DNA of 64,000 nt from Streptomyces sp. 846.5 (GCF_004365705.1 NZ_SOBN01000001.1:3520001-3584000), one strand, 5' to 3'; shown: positions 27,878 through 37,446, counted from the first letter of the stretch. Notes: generated by a model not told the origin, from the letters alone. Numbers and translations: made by a program.

Positions 27878-28804
27878 ATGACCGCCGCGACCCTCTCCAC
27901 CGCGTACTCGCCCTGCCCCAATGACACCTTCGTCTTCCACGCCCTGGCCCACGGCCTGGTCCCGGCGCCGTTCGCGCCCGAGGTGACCTTCGCCGACATC
28001 GACATCACCAACGGCCTGGCGGAGCGCGGCGAGCTGGACCTGCTGAAGATCTCCTTCGCCGCGCTGCCCTGGGTGCTGGACGAGTACGCCCTGCTGCCCT
28101 GCGGCGGCGCGCTGGGGCGCGGCTGCGGACCGCTGGTGCTGACCGGCCCGGAGGCGTCGGCCCACCCGTCGCCCGACCACCACCCCCTTCCGAAGCGCTT
28201 CGCGCCCTCTTCTGCCGCCGACCTCGCCGGGAGGACCGTCGCCGTCCCCAGCGAGCGCTCCACCGCGTACCTGCTGTTCCGGCTGTGGGCGGCCGAGGCG
28301 GTCCCCGGCGGTCTGGGCGAGATCGTCGTCCTGCCGTTCCACGAGATCATGCCGGCGGTGCGCGACGGCAAGGTGGACGCGGGCCTGGTGATCCACGAGG
28401 CCCGGTTCACCTACCAGCAGTACGGGCTGCGCTCACTGGCCGACATGGGCGAGGCATGGGAGGCCGCGACCGGCCTGCCGATCCCGCTGGGCGCGATCAT
28501 CGCCCGCCGCTCGCTCGGCGCCGAGCGGCTCGCCGAGCTCGCCGCGGCGATCCGGGCCAGCGTGGAGTACGCCTGGGCGCGGCCCGGGGCCAGCCGGGAG
28601 TACGTGCTGGCGCACTCCCAGGAGATGGATCCGGCCGTGGCCGACCAGCACATCGCCCTCTATGTCAACGAGTTCACCGCCGACCTCGGCGAGGCCGGCT
28701 ATGCCGCCGTGCGCGGTCTGCTGGACCGGGCCGCCGCAGCCGGCCTGGTCCCGGCGGTCGCGCCGGAGGCTCTCGCCTTTCCCGGCGCGACGCGGCATCG
28801 GTGA
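27878..28804 (+). CDS. mqnD: 1,4-dihydroxy-6-naphthoate synthase MqnD
   Basis: A 308-residue enzyme that converts cyclic dehypoxanthinyl futalosine to 1,4-dihydroxy-6-naphthoate. The signature S-P-C-P-N-D-T-F-V-F-H-A at about 11-22 is specific for MqnD as opposed to MqnA. K-I-S-F-A-A-L and V-I-H-E-A-R-F-T-Y form the rest of the pocket. A loop at about 95-115 is Pro/His-rich. Operon with mqnB. Confidence 0.93.
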   Translation: MTAATLSTAYSPCPNDTFVFHALAHGLVPAPFAPEVTFADIDITNGLAERGELDLLKISFAALPWVLDEYALLPCGGALGRGCGPLVLTGPEASAHPSPDHHPLPKRFAPSSAADLAGRTVAVPSERSTAYLLFRLWAAEAVPGGLGEIVVLPFHEIMPAVRDGKVDAGLVIHEARFTYQQYGLRSLADMGEAWEAATGLPIPLGAIIARRSLGAERLAELAAAIRASVEYAWARPGASREYVLAHSQEMDPAVADQHIALYVNEFTADLGEAGYAAVRGLLDRAAAAGLVPAVAPEALAFPGATRHR

Positions 28805-28829
28805 CGACCGCTCAGACGCGTGAGACGTC

Positions 28830-29213
28830 TCAGACGTCCAACTGGTCGGCGACCGCGCGCAGCAGGGTCGCCACCTGGTGGCCCGCCTGCTTCTCGGGGT
28901 AACGCCCGCGCTGCAGACCCGGGAGGATGCGTTCGAGCAGGGTGGTGAGGTCCTGCACGATGGGCGCGAGGTCGTCGGGCTTGCGCCGGTTGGCGGCCGC
29001 GAGGGAGGGCAGGTCGTCCAGCACCGTCACCTTCTGGGCCTGATCACCGCGGTGACCCGCGATGATCTCGAACTCGACCCGCTGCCCCGGCTTGAGCGCC
29101 TCGACCCCACTGGGCAGCGCCTTGGAGTGCACAAAGACGTCGCCGCCGTCGTCGCTGGAGAGAAAGCCGAAGCCTTTCTCGGTGTTGAACCACTTGACCT
29201 TGCCCGTGGGCAT
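28830..29213 (-). CDS. Cold-shock domain protein with C-terminal extension
   Basis: A 127-residue protein. The first 68 residues are a cold-shock domain with both RNP motifs (K-G-F-G-F-L and D-V-F-V-H). About 60 extra helical residues follow ([13 protein letters not shown] and [14 protein letters not shown]), unlike the 67-residue CspA types. ATG 29213 has GAGG 6 bases upstream. It is convergent with mqnD. It probably binds RNA; the tail may mediate dimerisation (inference). Confidence 0.88.
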   Translation of the reverse strand: MPTGKVKWFNTEKGFGFLSSDDGGDVFVHSKALPSGVEALKPGQRVEFEIIAGHRGDQAQKVTVLDDLPSLAAANRRKPDDLAPIVQDLTTLLERILPGLQRGRYPEKQAGHQVATLLRAVADQLDV

Positions 29214-29579
29214 CGGAGACCTCGTCGCTGGTGAGATGGGTTGAGGGAAGAACAGGCAGAAGCAGGGAGCAGGACGACGCCTGCGGCAGAGAAGGTGTGG
29301 CGGGGGTGGTGACAGGGGTGCTGCCGGCGCTGCGTCGAGCAGCCGTGCCGACACTTCAGCGGATCACATCAGTGCCGCGCCATTGTTCCAGGTCGGCCGT
29401 GTGCAGATCGAGTCGATTCCCGAAGGAAGGCCGCCGGGTTCCGAGGTCCGGCGGCGTCGCCTCGTCGGCTGTTTCTCCCACGGTTTCGCCGCTGCCATGA
29501 CACACCCCCGATCGGTCGGCGGGGCTGCTTCCGGCGCTCTCGGCGCAATCCCCGTGCGTGACGTGCATACCCTTGAGGG
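29214..29579. other. Divergent intergenic region, no gene seen
   Basis: 366 bp between the cold-shock gene and a small membrane protein gene. It should hold the cold-shock leader and promoter. Short frames on both strands lack good starts or codon bias, and I assign nothing. Confidence 0.45.
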
Positions 29580-29807
29580 GTGACTACTGAAACTCAGCAC
29601 CCCGGCGACGCCCTGGTCCGGGTCGGCGCGATCCTGTTCGTCATCGGCGCGGTGGCCACGATCGTCACGGTGGCCCCGCTGTTCCTGGGCCTGACGCCGC
29701 TGCCCTCGGCGGCGTACTTCGTCAGCATGGTGATGCCGGTCGGCTTCGGCGTCGCCCTGGTGGGGCTGCTGCGAGCGGCCCGCGCCCAGCGGCGCAGCGC
29801 GGCATAA
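29580..29807 (+). CDS. Small two-helix membrane protein
   Basis: 75 residues with hydrophobic helices at about 14-35 and 44-64 and a basic tail (R-A-A-R-A-Q-R-R). GTG 29580 directly follows GAGGG without room for a ribosome site, so the message may be leaderless. It looks conserved by its balanced composition and third-position GC. The function is unknown. Confidence 0.6.
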   Translation: MTTETQHPGDALVRVGAILFVIGAVATIVTVAPLFLGLTPLPSAAYFVSMVMPVGFGVALVGLLRAARAQRRSAA

Positions 29808-29816
29808 CCGAACCGG

Positions 29817-30437
29817 CTAGGCGCGAAGGTAGGAATCCAGCCACGCCGGGAAGCCGGTGAGGTCCGCGAGGACGACGTCCGCGCCCGCCTCGGCCAGTTC
29901 CCGCTCGCTGTAGGGGCCGGTGGCGACGGCGACCGCGAGGGCGTCCGCCGCCCGCGCACCGATGACGTCGCCGAGATGGTCGCCGACGTACACCGAGGCG
30001 CCCTCCTCGCGCAGCACCGTGCCCTTGCCCGCTCCGAAGACCGAGCCGTACAGCCCGTCCGGGGCCAGGCCGAGCGCGTCCAGGTTGAGCTTGGCGTTCG
30101 GCCCGTGCTTGCCGGTGACCACCAGGGACCGGCCGCCGTGGGCGCGGACCGCCGCGAGCGCCTGGTACGCCCCCGGCAGGGCCAGGCAGTCGTCGACCCC
30201 GTGCTCCGCGTAGAGCGCGCGGTACCGGTCGGCCACAGCGGGGACCGCCTCGGCGGGGAACCAGTTGACGAGCTCCTGCTCGACCGGCGGGCCGAGCCGG
30301 GTGACCACGAGATCGCTGTCGATCGCGGTGCCGGTCTCGGCGGCCAGCAGGTCGTAGACCGCCTTGATGCCCGGCCGGGAGTCGATCAGGGTCATGTCGA
30401 GGTCGAAGCCGACGGTGAGAGCCGTACGTCCAGTCAT
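29817..30437 (-). CDS. HAD-superfamily hydrolase
   Basis: A 206-residue phosphatase-like protein: G-F-D-L-D-M-T-L-I-D-S is HAD motif I (DxDxT), S-L-V-V-T-G-K is motif II, the Lys before G-T-V-L is motif III and V-G-D-H-L-G-D-V-I-G-A is motif IV. A helical cap domain lies at about 15-85, as in phosphoglycolate phosphatases. ATG 30437 is preceded by TAGGGT 7 bases upstream, a leaderless layout. The substrate is unknown. Confidence 0.87.
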   Translation of the reverse strand: MTGRTALTVGFDLDMTLIDSRPGIKAVYDLLAAETGTAIDSDLVVTRLGPPVEQELVNWFPAEAVPAVADRYRALYAEHGVDDCLALPGAYQALAAVRAHGGRSLVVTGKHGPNAKLNLDALGLAPDGLYGSVFGAGKGTVLREEGASVYVGDHLGDVIGARAADALAVAVATGPYSERELAEAGADVVLADLTGFPAWLDSYLRA

Positions 30438-30510
30438 GTTGATCACCCTAATGGGCCGACCACAGGGACATACTTCTCAAAAGTGACAAATGACCTCACC
30501 GGAGGACGTC

Positions 30511-31476
30511 ATGCCCCGTCAGATTCCGCGCCGCAGCCTGCTCGTCGGCCTGGGGCTGGGGCTGATGGGCGCCGGCCCCCTCACCGGGTGCAGCGGCAGC
30601 GGCGGCTCGGGCAGCACGTCCGGCACGGGGACCCGCTCGGTGCAGACCGCCACCGGAACCGTCGAGGTCCCGGCCGCCCCGCAACGCGTCGTGGTCCTGG
30701 ACACCGCCGAGCTGGACTCGGCGCTCACCCTGGGGGTCACCCCGGTCGGCGCCTCCCGGGCCGCCGCCGACGCCTCGCTCCCCGGCTACTGGGGCAGCGC
30801 CCGGCTCGACGAGATCGCCTCCACCGGCACCATCGGCGCCCCCGACCTGGACGCCATCACCAAGCTCGCCCCCGACCTGATCCTCTCCAACCGGACCAGG
30901 GACGGCTCCAGCTACGAGAGCCTGTCCGCGATCGCCCCGACCGTGCTCACCGAGACCACCGGCTACCCCTGGAAGCAGAACTTCCGCACCCACGCCGACG
31001 CCCTCGACCAGCAGGCCTCGGTCACCCTGGTCACCAACGCCTACGCCCAGCACGTCTCCCAGGTGATCCAGTCCCTGGGCGGCTCGGGCGCCACCCGCAA
31101 GCAGCAGATCAGCCTGGTGCGCTTCGTGCAGGACGAGGAGCCGCGGCTCTACGCGACCCAGAACTTCCTCGGCACCGTCCTCGCCGACCTCGGCCTCGGC
31201 CGGCCGACCTCGCAGTCAGGCGCGGTGTTCGACACCACCCTCACCGACCGGGCGCAGCTCAGCGGCCTGGACGGCACCGCGATCTGCTACGCCACCTACG
31301 GGGACGCCGCCAAGGCCGGCACCGCCACCATGGTGGGCAGCAAGCCCTGGCTGGCCCTGGGAGCCGTCGCCGCGCACCGGACCTTCTCGGTGGACGACGA
31401 GCTCTGGTTCCAGGGCATCGGCTACACCGGAGCCAACTTGGTGCTCTCCCAACTCCAACGCTTCCTCAGAACCTGA
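30511..31476 (+). CDS. Siderophore-type ABC substrate-binding lipoprotein
   Basis: A 321-residue periplasmic-binding-fold protein of the FhuD/FepB type. The N-terminus has a twin arginine (R-R-S-L-L) and a lipobox L-T-G-C, so it is exported and lipidated on Cys. P-Q-R-V-V-V-L-D-T-A-E-L-D-S-A and K-L-A-P-D-L-I-L-S-N-R fit iron-complex binding. ATG 30511 has GGAGG 5 bases upstream; the upstream ATG at 30490 does not. No permease or ATPase is adjacent, so it is an orphan. An iron box upstream could not be supported. Confidence 0.88.
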   Translation: MPRQIPRRSLLVGLGLGLMGAGPLTGCSGSGGSGSTSGTGTRSVQTATGTVEVPAAPQRVVVLDTAELDSALTLGVTPVGASRAAADASLPGYWGSARLDEIASTGTIGAPDLDAITKLAPDLILSNRTRDGSSYESLSAIAPTVLTETTGYPWKQNFRTHADALDQQASVTLVTNAYAQHVSQVIQSLGGSGATRKQQISLVRFVQDEEPRLYATQNFLGTVLADLGLGRPTSQSGAVFDTTLTDRAQLSGLDGTAICYATYGDAAKAGTATMVGSKPWLALGAVAAHRTFSVDDELWFQGIGYTGANLVLSQLQRFLRT

Positions 31477-31525
31477 TCGTGTTACGCCTCTTGTGACCCA
31501 CGTCACCCCGTTCCACCATGGCAGG

Positions 31526-32398
31526 ATGCCGACGACAGCAGAGCAGGCCAAGCAGTCAGCACAGCGCAAGGCAGACATCGCCCATGGATTCGACCTGGTC
31601 GCCGATGTGTACGGCGCCCCGGACTCAGGCGCGTTCGTCCACAGGCTGGGGACGGGGCTGGTGCGCCGGGCCCGGCTGCGTCCGGGCGACCGTGTGCTCG
31701 ACCTCGGCTGCGGCCGCGGCGCGGTGCTGTTCGCCGCGGCCGAGGCGGTCGGGCCGGACGGCTACGCGGTGGGGATCGACCTCTCCCCCGGGATGGTGCA
31801 CGCCACCGCCGCCGAGATCGGCGCCCGGCGGCTGCGGAACCTGGTGGTCCGGGTCGACGACGCCGAGGACCCCGGCTTCCCGACCGGCTCCTTCGAGGCG
31901 GTGCTGGCCGGCCTGATGCTGTTCATCACCCCGGACCCGGCCGCCGTGCTGGCCTCGGCGCACCGGCTGCTGGCACCCGGCGGCCGGTTCGCCATGACCA
32001 GCTTCGGCCCGGCCGACCCGGCCTGGGAGCGCCCGGTGCGCGCCGCCCTCGCCTTCGCCGAACCGCAGCAGTCGGTGGCAGAGTGGTCCACCAACAAGGG
32101 CGGCAACGGCCTGCTGGACACCCCCGGGCAGATCATCGACCTGCTCCGGCAGGCCGGCTTCGGCGACATCGAGACCGAGGACCAGGAGGACGTCGCCGAC
32201 TACCGGAACCCGGAGCACTGGTGGGCCTCGGTCTGGAACAGCGGACGCCGGGCGGCCCTGCTGGAGCTGATCCCGGACGAGCGGCGCGAGGACGCGAAGA
32301 AGGCCGCCTTCGTCGAGCTCGACTCCCTGACAGCCGCTGCCGACGGCTGCCTGACCCGCCGTTCGGTGATCCGCTACACCACCGCGACCAGGATCTGA
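31526..32398 (+). CDS. Class I SAM-dependent methyltransferase
   Basis: About 290 residues. Motif I reads V-L-D-L-G-C-G-R-G-A-V-L (SAM glycine loop), followed by G-I-D-L-S at strand 2 and L-L-A-P-G-G-R-F-A-M-T-S-F near motif III. Small-molecule methyltransferases of the UbiE/Coq5 type look like this. The start is uncertain: ATG 31526 gives the usual length, GTG 31493 is also in frame; neither has a clear ribosome site. The substrate is unknown. Confidence 0.83.
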   Translation: MPTTAEQAKQSAQRKADIAHGFDLVADVYGAPDSGAFVHRLGTGLVRRARLRPGDRVLDLGCGRGAVLFAAAEAVGPDGYAVGIDLSPGMVHATAAEIGARRLRNLVVRVDDAEDPGFPTGSFEAVLAGLMLFITPDPAAVLASAHRLLAPGGRFAMTSFGPADPAWERPVRAALAFAEPQQSVAEWSTNKGGNGLLDTPGQIIDLLRQAGFGDIETEDQEDVADYRNPEHWWASVWNSGRRAALLELIPDERREDAKKAAFVELDSLTAAADGCLTRRSVIRYTTATRI

Positions 32399-32405
32399 GC
32401 GGGGG

Positions 32406-33524
32406 TCAGCGGCGCCGCCAGCTGGTGATCCGCCAGGCCAGGAACAGCGCCGAGCAGGCCGCGGCCGCGCGCAGCCACACCGCGATGGTGGACCTGAGCA
32501 CGGCGTTGAACTGAGCATTCGTCAAGTGCTGCCCGGGCGGCCTGCCGTGGGTGTGCCCGTAGAACCAGAAGCCGCAGACCGCGGCGACCAGCACCGGCAC
32601 CCACAGCCCGGCGAACTGGGCCGCTCCGCGGCCCAGCCTGCGCGCCGAGTAGGCGAGGAACCAGCCGAGCACGGCCACGTACCAGAGCGCCAGCACGGCG
32701 CCGCTCGCCAGCACCAGCACCGCCAGCGACTCCACCAGCGGCAGCGGCGCGAGCGGGGCCGGGGCCGCCGGCTCGGTGCCGGCGGATTCGACGGCAGGAC
32801 GGGCCGGGACGGGGCGCCCGAACGCGCGGCGCAGCAGGCCCCGGCGGGGCGGCGGAGCGGGCGGGGCCGGCGCGGGCTCGACCTGCTCGGGCAGGCGCTG
32901 CGGCGGCACCTTGACCGTGCGGGGGTCGACGTAGTCGGGATGCAGGAAGTCCGGCTCATAGCTGGCCGTCCACCCCGGCAGTTCGCCCGGACCCCCGAGT
33001 TCCGCACCGGGCACCGCCCCGCCGAAGTCCCCGCCGCTGAAACCCCCGAAGTCGTCGCCGTAACCGCCGCGGGCAGCGTCCGCGTAGACGCTGTCGCCCC
33101 GGCCGCGCCCTAGCCGCCACCAGTCGCGCTCGGCGGCCGGGGCCCCGCCCTGCACCGGCACGGACGGCCCGGCGGGCGCAGCGGACCCCGAGGGCCCTGA
33201 GGGCGCAGACGGACTGTCGGCCGCCCCGGAACGCCTCCGCGCGCTGCCCAGTGCCTCGCGCGCCTCCGGCACTCCGGTGTGCACGGCCCTGCGCACCACC
33301 TCGTCCGGACGGCCGATCCCGTCGAGCACCTTCTTCATCGCCGCCGTCTCGCGGCTGCCGGTCCGGGTCGCCGCGGTGCCCGCGCCCGGACGTCTGCTGT
33401 CGATCGTCTCGCGCAGCCCGGAGACCAGTCGTGCCCGCTCAGCGGCGGTGAGCGCGGTCGCCTGGGCCAGGTCGCCGACCCGGCTGAGATAGTCGTAGAC
33501 GAGCTGCTCGCTCTCGATGCCCAT
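32406..33524 (-). CDS. Proline/glycine-rich membrane protein
   Basis: 372 residues. A short helical N-terminal part (M-G-I-E-S-E-Q-L-V-Y-D-Y-L-S-R-V-G-D) is followed by a long Pro/Gly/Ser-rich disordered region (about 80-250). The C-terminal third has three or four membrane helices. ATG 33524 matches the conserved start seen in the sequence; an extension to 33557 is unsupported. It is convergent with the methyltransferase (7-bp gap) and divergent from the helicase-domain gene. I do not recognise a functional family. Confidence 0.7.
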   Translation of the reverse strand: MGIESEQLVYDYLSRVGDLAQATALTAAERARLVSGLRETIDSRRPGAGTAATRTGSRETAAMKKVLDGIGRPDEVVRRAVHTGVPEAREALGSARRRSGAADSPSAPSGPSGSAAPAGPSVPVQGGAPAAERDWWRLGRGRGDSVYADAARGGYGDDFGGFSGGDFGGAVPGAELGGPGELPGWTASYEPDFLHPDYVDPRTVKVPPQRLPEQVEPAPAPPAPPPRRGLLRRAFGRPVPARPAVESAGTEPAAPAPLAPLPLVESLAVLVLASGAVLALWYVAVLGWFLAYSARRLGRGAAQFAGLWVPVLVAAVCGFWFYGHTHGRPPGQHLTNAQFNAVLRSTIAVWLRAAAACSALFLAWRITSWRRR

Positions 33525-33679
33525 GTCTGCGGTCGCCCTCCCCGGTCGAACACCCACTGCGCGATCACGAGCTTAGGGGTGGCCAGATACTTGCCACTCC
33601 CGTACCCGGAGAACCACCCCGGCACGCCCTTACGACCCCGGCCGCCGGAGCCCGGGAGTCCGCTACCGCGCTCCGGGCA

Positions 33680-33709
33680 GTGACCGCTGTCATCAGGAGC
33701 GACTAGCCT
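33680..33709 (+). promoter_or_regulatory. Leaderless promoter of the helicase-C-domain gene
   Basis: GTGACC (33680-33685), 18 bp and TAGCCT (33704-33709). The -10 box ends 7 bases before ATG 33717 and no ribosome site is present. Confidence 0.5.
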
Positions 33710-33716
33710 GGGTCGG

Positions 33717-36224
33717 ATGAGCAGTCGAAGGAACGGCGGGGCCAGAGCAACCGCACCGGTGCCGCGCACCCTGGCCGAGGAACTGCGGGCGCGGCCCGAC
33801 GAGGGCCTGGCCGGGCTGCTGCGGGCGCGGCCCGATCTGCTGCACCCGGTGCCCAGCGACCTCACCCAGCTGTCGACCCGGCTGTCGACCCGGGCCTCGG
33901 TGGTGCGGGCGCTGGAGCGGCTGGACCAGTTCACCCTGCAGACCGCCGAGGCCCTCGCGGTGGCCCCGGACGGCTGCTCCTACGCGACCCTGCTCGGCCT
34001 GCTCACCGGCACCGTCCCGGACGACGACACCCCGGTGAAGGCCGTCACCGCCGCACTCGCCGGCGCGCTCGCCACGCTGCGCGCCCAGGCGCTGGTCTGG
34101 GGCGGCGCCGACCAGCTGCGGCTGGTCCGCACCGCCCGCGACGTGCTCTCGCCGACCAACGGCGGGCCCGGCCCGACCGGCCTCGGCCCGACCTACGCGG
34201 AGGCCACCGCGACGGCATCGTCCGGCTCAGGGGCTCCGCTGTCACCCGGACGGTTGCAGGAGATCCTGGCCGACGCCGGACTGCCGGCCACCCACGACCC
34301 GGTCAGCGCCGTCGCGGCACTGGCCGACCTGTTCCAGGACCGTCCCCGCGCCGCCGCGCTGCTGGCCGAGGCCCCGCCCGGGGTCAAGGACGTGCTGCGC
34401 CGGCTGATGTGGGGCCCGCCCTACGGTGCGTCACCGCCGCGCCCGGTCCGGGCCGCGGACGCCCGTACCCCGGTGGAGTGGCTGCAGGCGCGCGGAATCC
34501 TGCTGCCCGCCGGGCGTGAAAATGTCGTGCTGCCGCGCGAGGTGTCGCTCTACCTGCGCGGGGGGCGCGCGCACCGCACCGTCGAGCCCCTGCCGCCGCC
34601 GGTCACCGCGGCCGCCGTCCACGACCCGCAGCAGACCGACCGCACCGCCGCGGCCCAGGCCTTCACCGCCGTCCGCACCGTCGAGGAGGTCCTCGACCTG
34701 TGGAGCACCGAGGCCCCGGCCGTGCTCCGCACCGGCGGCCTGGGCGTGCGCGAGCTGCGCCGGACCGCGACAGCCCTGGAGCGCACCGAGCAGGAGACCG
34801 CCTTCTGGCTGGAACTCGCCTACGGCGCGGGACTGCTCGCCGCCGACGGCGAAACGTCAGAACGCTGGGCGCCGACGCCGCTGTTCGACGAGTGGCTGCG
34901 GCAGCCCGTCCCGGAGCGCTGGCTGCTGCTGGCCCGCACCTGGCTGGCGTCCACCCGGATCGCCGCCCTGGTCGGCAGTCGCGACGCCAAGGACAAGGTG
35001 CTGGCCGCCCTCGGCAACGACCTGGACCGCCCGGTCGCCCCCGAGCTGCGCCTCGCCGTGCTGGAGGTGCTCGCCGGGCTGCCGCCCGGGTCCGCCGCCG
35101 CTCCCGGCTCGCTGCGCGCGCACCTGCGCTGGCGCTCCCCGCTGCGCGGAGCCTCGCTGCGGGACCGGCTGGTCGACTGGACCCTGCCCGAGGCCGAGCA
35201 GCTCGGCCTCACCGGCCGGGGCGCGCTGGCCGGCCACGCCCGCCGGCTGCTGGACGGCGAGGACCCGCTGCCGGTGCTGGCGCCGTTGCTGCCGGAGCCG
35301 CTGGACCACGTCATCCTGCAGCCCGACCTGACCGCCATCGCACCGGGCCCGCTGCACACCGCCCTGGCGCAGACCCTGGCCGTCGCCGCCGACATCGAGT
35401 CCAAGGGCGGCGCGACCGTCTACCGCTTCACCCCGGCCTCGGTGCGCCGCGCGCTGGACGCCGGCCGCAGCGCCGACGAACTGCACGCCTTCCTGGCCCA
35501 GCACTCACGCACCCCGGTCCCGCAGCCGCTCAGCTACCTGGTGGACGACGTGGCCCGGCGGCACGGCGTGCTGCGGGTCGGCGCTGCGTCCTCCTATCTG
35601 CGCTGCGACGACGACTCCCTGCTGAACGAGCTGCTGGCGGACCGCAGGGCGGTCCAGCTGCGGCTGCGGCGGCTCGCCCCAACCGTGCTGGCCGCGCAGG
35701 TCGACCCGACCACGCTGCTGACCCAGCTGCGGGCGATGGGGTTCGCGCCGGCGGCCGAGTCCGCCGAGGGCGATGTGCTGATCGCCCGTGCGGACGCGCT
35801 GCGCACGCCCCCGCGCAGCGCCCCGGTCCCGGTGACCGACGGGCCGCCGCCGGTGCCCGAGGGGCTGCTGACGGCCGCGGTGAAGGCGGTCAGGGCCGGC
35901 GACCGCGCGGCCACGGCCGTGCAGCCGGCCTCCGGCCCCGCCGACGCCCTGGCCGACACCCCGCCCGCCCCCGCCGCGCTGCCGCGGACCACCGCCGCCG
36001 AGACCTTGGCCGCGCTCCAGGCGGCCACCCTGATCGGCGACCGGGTCTGGATCGGCTACGTCAACGCGGACGGCGCCGCCAGCCAGCGCGTGGTGGAGCC
36101 CAAACAGGTGGGCGGCGGCTTCGTGACCGCCTACGACCATCTGCGCGAGGAGGTGCGGACGTTCAGCCTGCACCGGATCACCGGTGTGGCGGAGCTCACC
36201 GGCGAGGCGGCGTCCGGTTCCTAG
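33717..36224 (+). CDS. Helicase C-terminal-domain (XPB/Ssl2-associated) protein
   Basis: An 835-residue protein without Walker motifs. The C-terminal half contains the XPB/Ssl2-type helicase-associated domain (L-D-H-V-I-L-Q-P-D-L-T-A-I-A-P-G-P at about 525-541; V-Y-R-F-T-P-A-S-V-R-R-A-L-D; V-D-D-V-A-R-R-H-G). The last 80 residues (R-V-W-I-G-Y-V-N-A-D-G, E-V-R-T-F-S-L-H-R-I) form a WYL-like domain. It is a partner-type protein for the XPB helicase, whose gene lies about 7.6 kb downstream, 1.2 kb if the mobile element is removed. Its job in repair is inferred. Confidence 0.82.
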   Translation: MSSRRNGGARATAPVPRTLAEELRARPDEGLAGLLRARPDLLHPVPSDLTQLSTRLSTRASVVRALERLDQFTLQTAEALAVAPDGCSYATLLGLLTGTVPDDDTPVKAVTAALAGALATLRAQALVWGGADQLRLVRTARDVLSPTNGGPGPTGLGPTYAEATATASSGSGAPLSPGRLQEILADAGLPATHDPVSAVAALADLFQDRPRAAALLAEAPPGVKDVLRRLMWGPPYGASPPRPVRAADARTPVEWLQARGILLPAGRENVVLPREVSLYLRGGRAHRTVEPLPPPVTAAAVHDPQQTDRTAAAQAFTAVRTVEEVLDLWSTEAPAVLRTGGLGVRELRRTATALERTEQETAFWLELAYGAGLLAADGETSERWAPTPLFDEWLRQPVPERWLLLARTWLASTRIAALVGSRDAKDKVLAALGNDLDRPVAPELRLAVLEVLAGLPPGSAAAPGSLRAHLRWRSPLRGASLRDRLVDWTLPEAEQLGLTGRGALAGHARRLLDGEDPLPVLAPLLPEPLDHVILQPDLTAIAPGPLHTALAQTLAVAADIESKGGATVYRFTPASVRRALDAGRSADELHAFLAQHSRTPVPQPLSYLVDDVARRHGVLRVGAASSYLRCDDDSLLNELLADRRAVQLRLRRLAPTVLAAQVDPTTLLTQLRAMGFAPAAESAEGDVLIARADALRTPPRSAPVPVTDGPPPVPEGLLTAAVKAVRAGDRAATAVQPASGPADALADTPPAPAALPRTTAAETLAALQAATLIGDRVWIGYVNADGAASQRVVEPKQVGGGFVTAYDHLREEVRTFSLHRITGVAELTGEAASGS

Positions 36225-36336
36225 GGGTGTCCGCGCACACCGCCCGTCACTTCTGCAACCTTTTCATGGTTTTCTCATGTCATCAGGGGTGCGAGGCGAC
36301 GGACTCGCGCCCCCCTGACGCCGGAGAAGCCCCGCC

Positions 36337-37371
36337 ATGCGCCCACGCACCACCCGCCGCCTGCTCACACTCACCGTTCTGGCGGCGACGGCCCTCACCG
36401 CACTGACCGGCTGCGGTGCCTCCGCGCACCGGACCGCCTCCGGCTCACAGGACGCCGGCTCCGGTTCCCGGGCCGCGACAGCTCCCACGTCACCGACCCC
36501 GGCCCCCAGTCCGAGCAGCACAGTCGTCTCGCTGCCGACCGGCCCCAAGGCCCAGCTGACGGTCTCCCAGCAGACCTCCGTCGGCCCGATCTACGTCACC
36601 ACCCTCAAGGGCGCGAAGTCCGGGGTGAGCGGCAAGGTCTGGGTGTGGCTGCCACCGCAGTACAACGACCCGACGTACAAGGACTACGGCTTCCCGGTGA
36701 TCACCCTCTACTCGGGCGGCTCCAGCGCCGGCTACAACACCTACACCGACCAGCGGCAGCTGGGCATCCAGGCCGCCGACGTGGAGCTGGCGAAGCAGGG
36801 CAAGGCCAGCCCCTTCATCATGATCATGCCGATCCAGAACTTCCGGGACAGCGACTGGTACCTCCAGGACTGCAGCGACATTCCGGGCCAGCCGAGGATG
36901 GCGACCTGGATGGGCGTGGACATCCCGGACTTCGTCCGCGCCAACTTCCGCACCCTGAGCAGCCGCGACGGCTGGGGCGTCACCGGCGCCTCCACCGGCG
37001 GCTTCTGCAGCGCCAAGCTGGCCCTGCAGTTCCCGCAGACCTTCCGGGCCGCGGTCCCGGTCGACGGCTACTTCATCCCCGACTCGTACTACTGGCGCGG
37101 CCACAGCAAGGAGCAGCAGGCCAACAACCCCCAGCTGATGGTGGCCAGGAACACCGCCGACCTCGACATGCTGCTGACCATCGGCAGCAAGGAGGCCTAC
37201 GGCAAGCAGGTCGTGGCCGCCTTCATGAACGTCGCCAGGAAGAACAAGCCGCTGCACCTCAGCTACTACGAGCTGCCCCACGGCGACCACCTCACCTCGG
37301 ACTTCAAGAGGGTGATCCCGATGACCCTGGAGTTCTTCACCCAGCACCTGCTGCCGCCCACCGCAGGCTGA
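36337..37371 (+). CDS. Secreted esterase lipoprotein (alpha/beta hydrolase)
   Basis: A 344-residue exported enzyme with a signal peptide ending in the lipobox L-T-G-C (Cys about 27) and a Ser/Pro/Thr-rich linker (about 30-65). The catalytic domain shows the nucleophile elbow G-A-S-T-G-G and a late His in L-P-H-G-D-H. This is the esterase-D/mycolyltransferase-like putative esterase family. Antigen-85-type acyl transfer is possible but cannot be shown. It lies directly upstream of the native xpb start remnant. Confidence 0.85.
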   Translation: MRPRTTRRLLTLTVLAATALTALTGCGASAHRTASGSQDAGSGSRAATAPTSPTPAPSPSSTVVSLPTGPKAQLTVSQQTSVGPIYVTTLKGAKSGVSGKVWVWLPPQYNDPTYKDYGFPVITLYSGGSSAGYNTYTDQRQLGIQAADVELAKQGKASPFIMIMPIQNFRDSDWYLQDCSDIPGQPRMATWMGVDIPDFVRANFRTLSSRDGWGVTGASTGGFCSAKLALQFPQTFRAAVPVDGYFIPDSYYWRGHSKEQQANNPQLMVARNTADLDMLLTIGSKEAYGKQVVAAFMNVARKNKPLHLSYYELPHGDHLTSDFKRVIPMTLEFFTQHLLPPTAG

Positions 37372-37446
37372 CCCGTCCCGGGCAAGCGCGCGGGCCTGGC
37401 ACACTGGAGGGTCTGCCCCATTGCCCGGTACTCCGGAGGCCCACCC

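Noticed and set aside
30421..30490. Iron-regulator box before the siderophore-binding lipoprotein
   Set aside because: GTCATGTTGATCACCCTAA matches only about 9 of 19 positions of the DmdR/IdeR consensus as I recall it; too weak to call.
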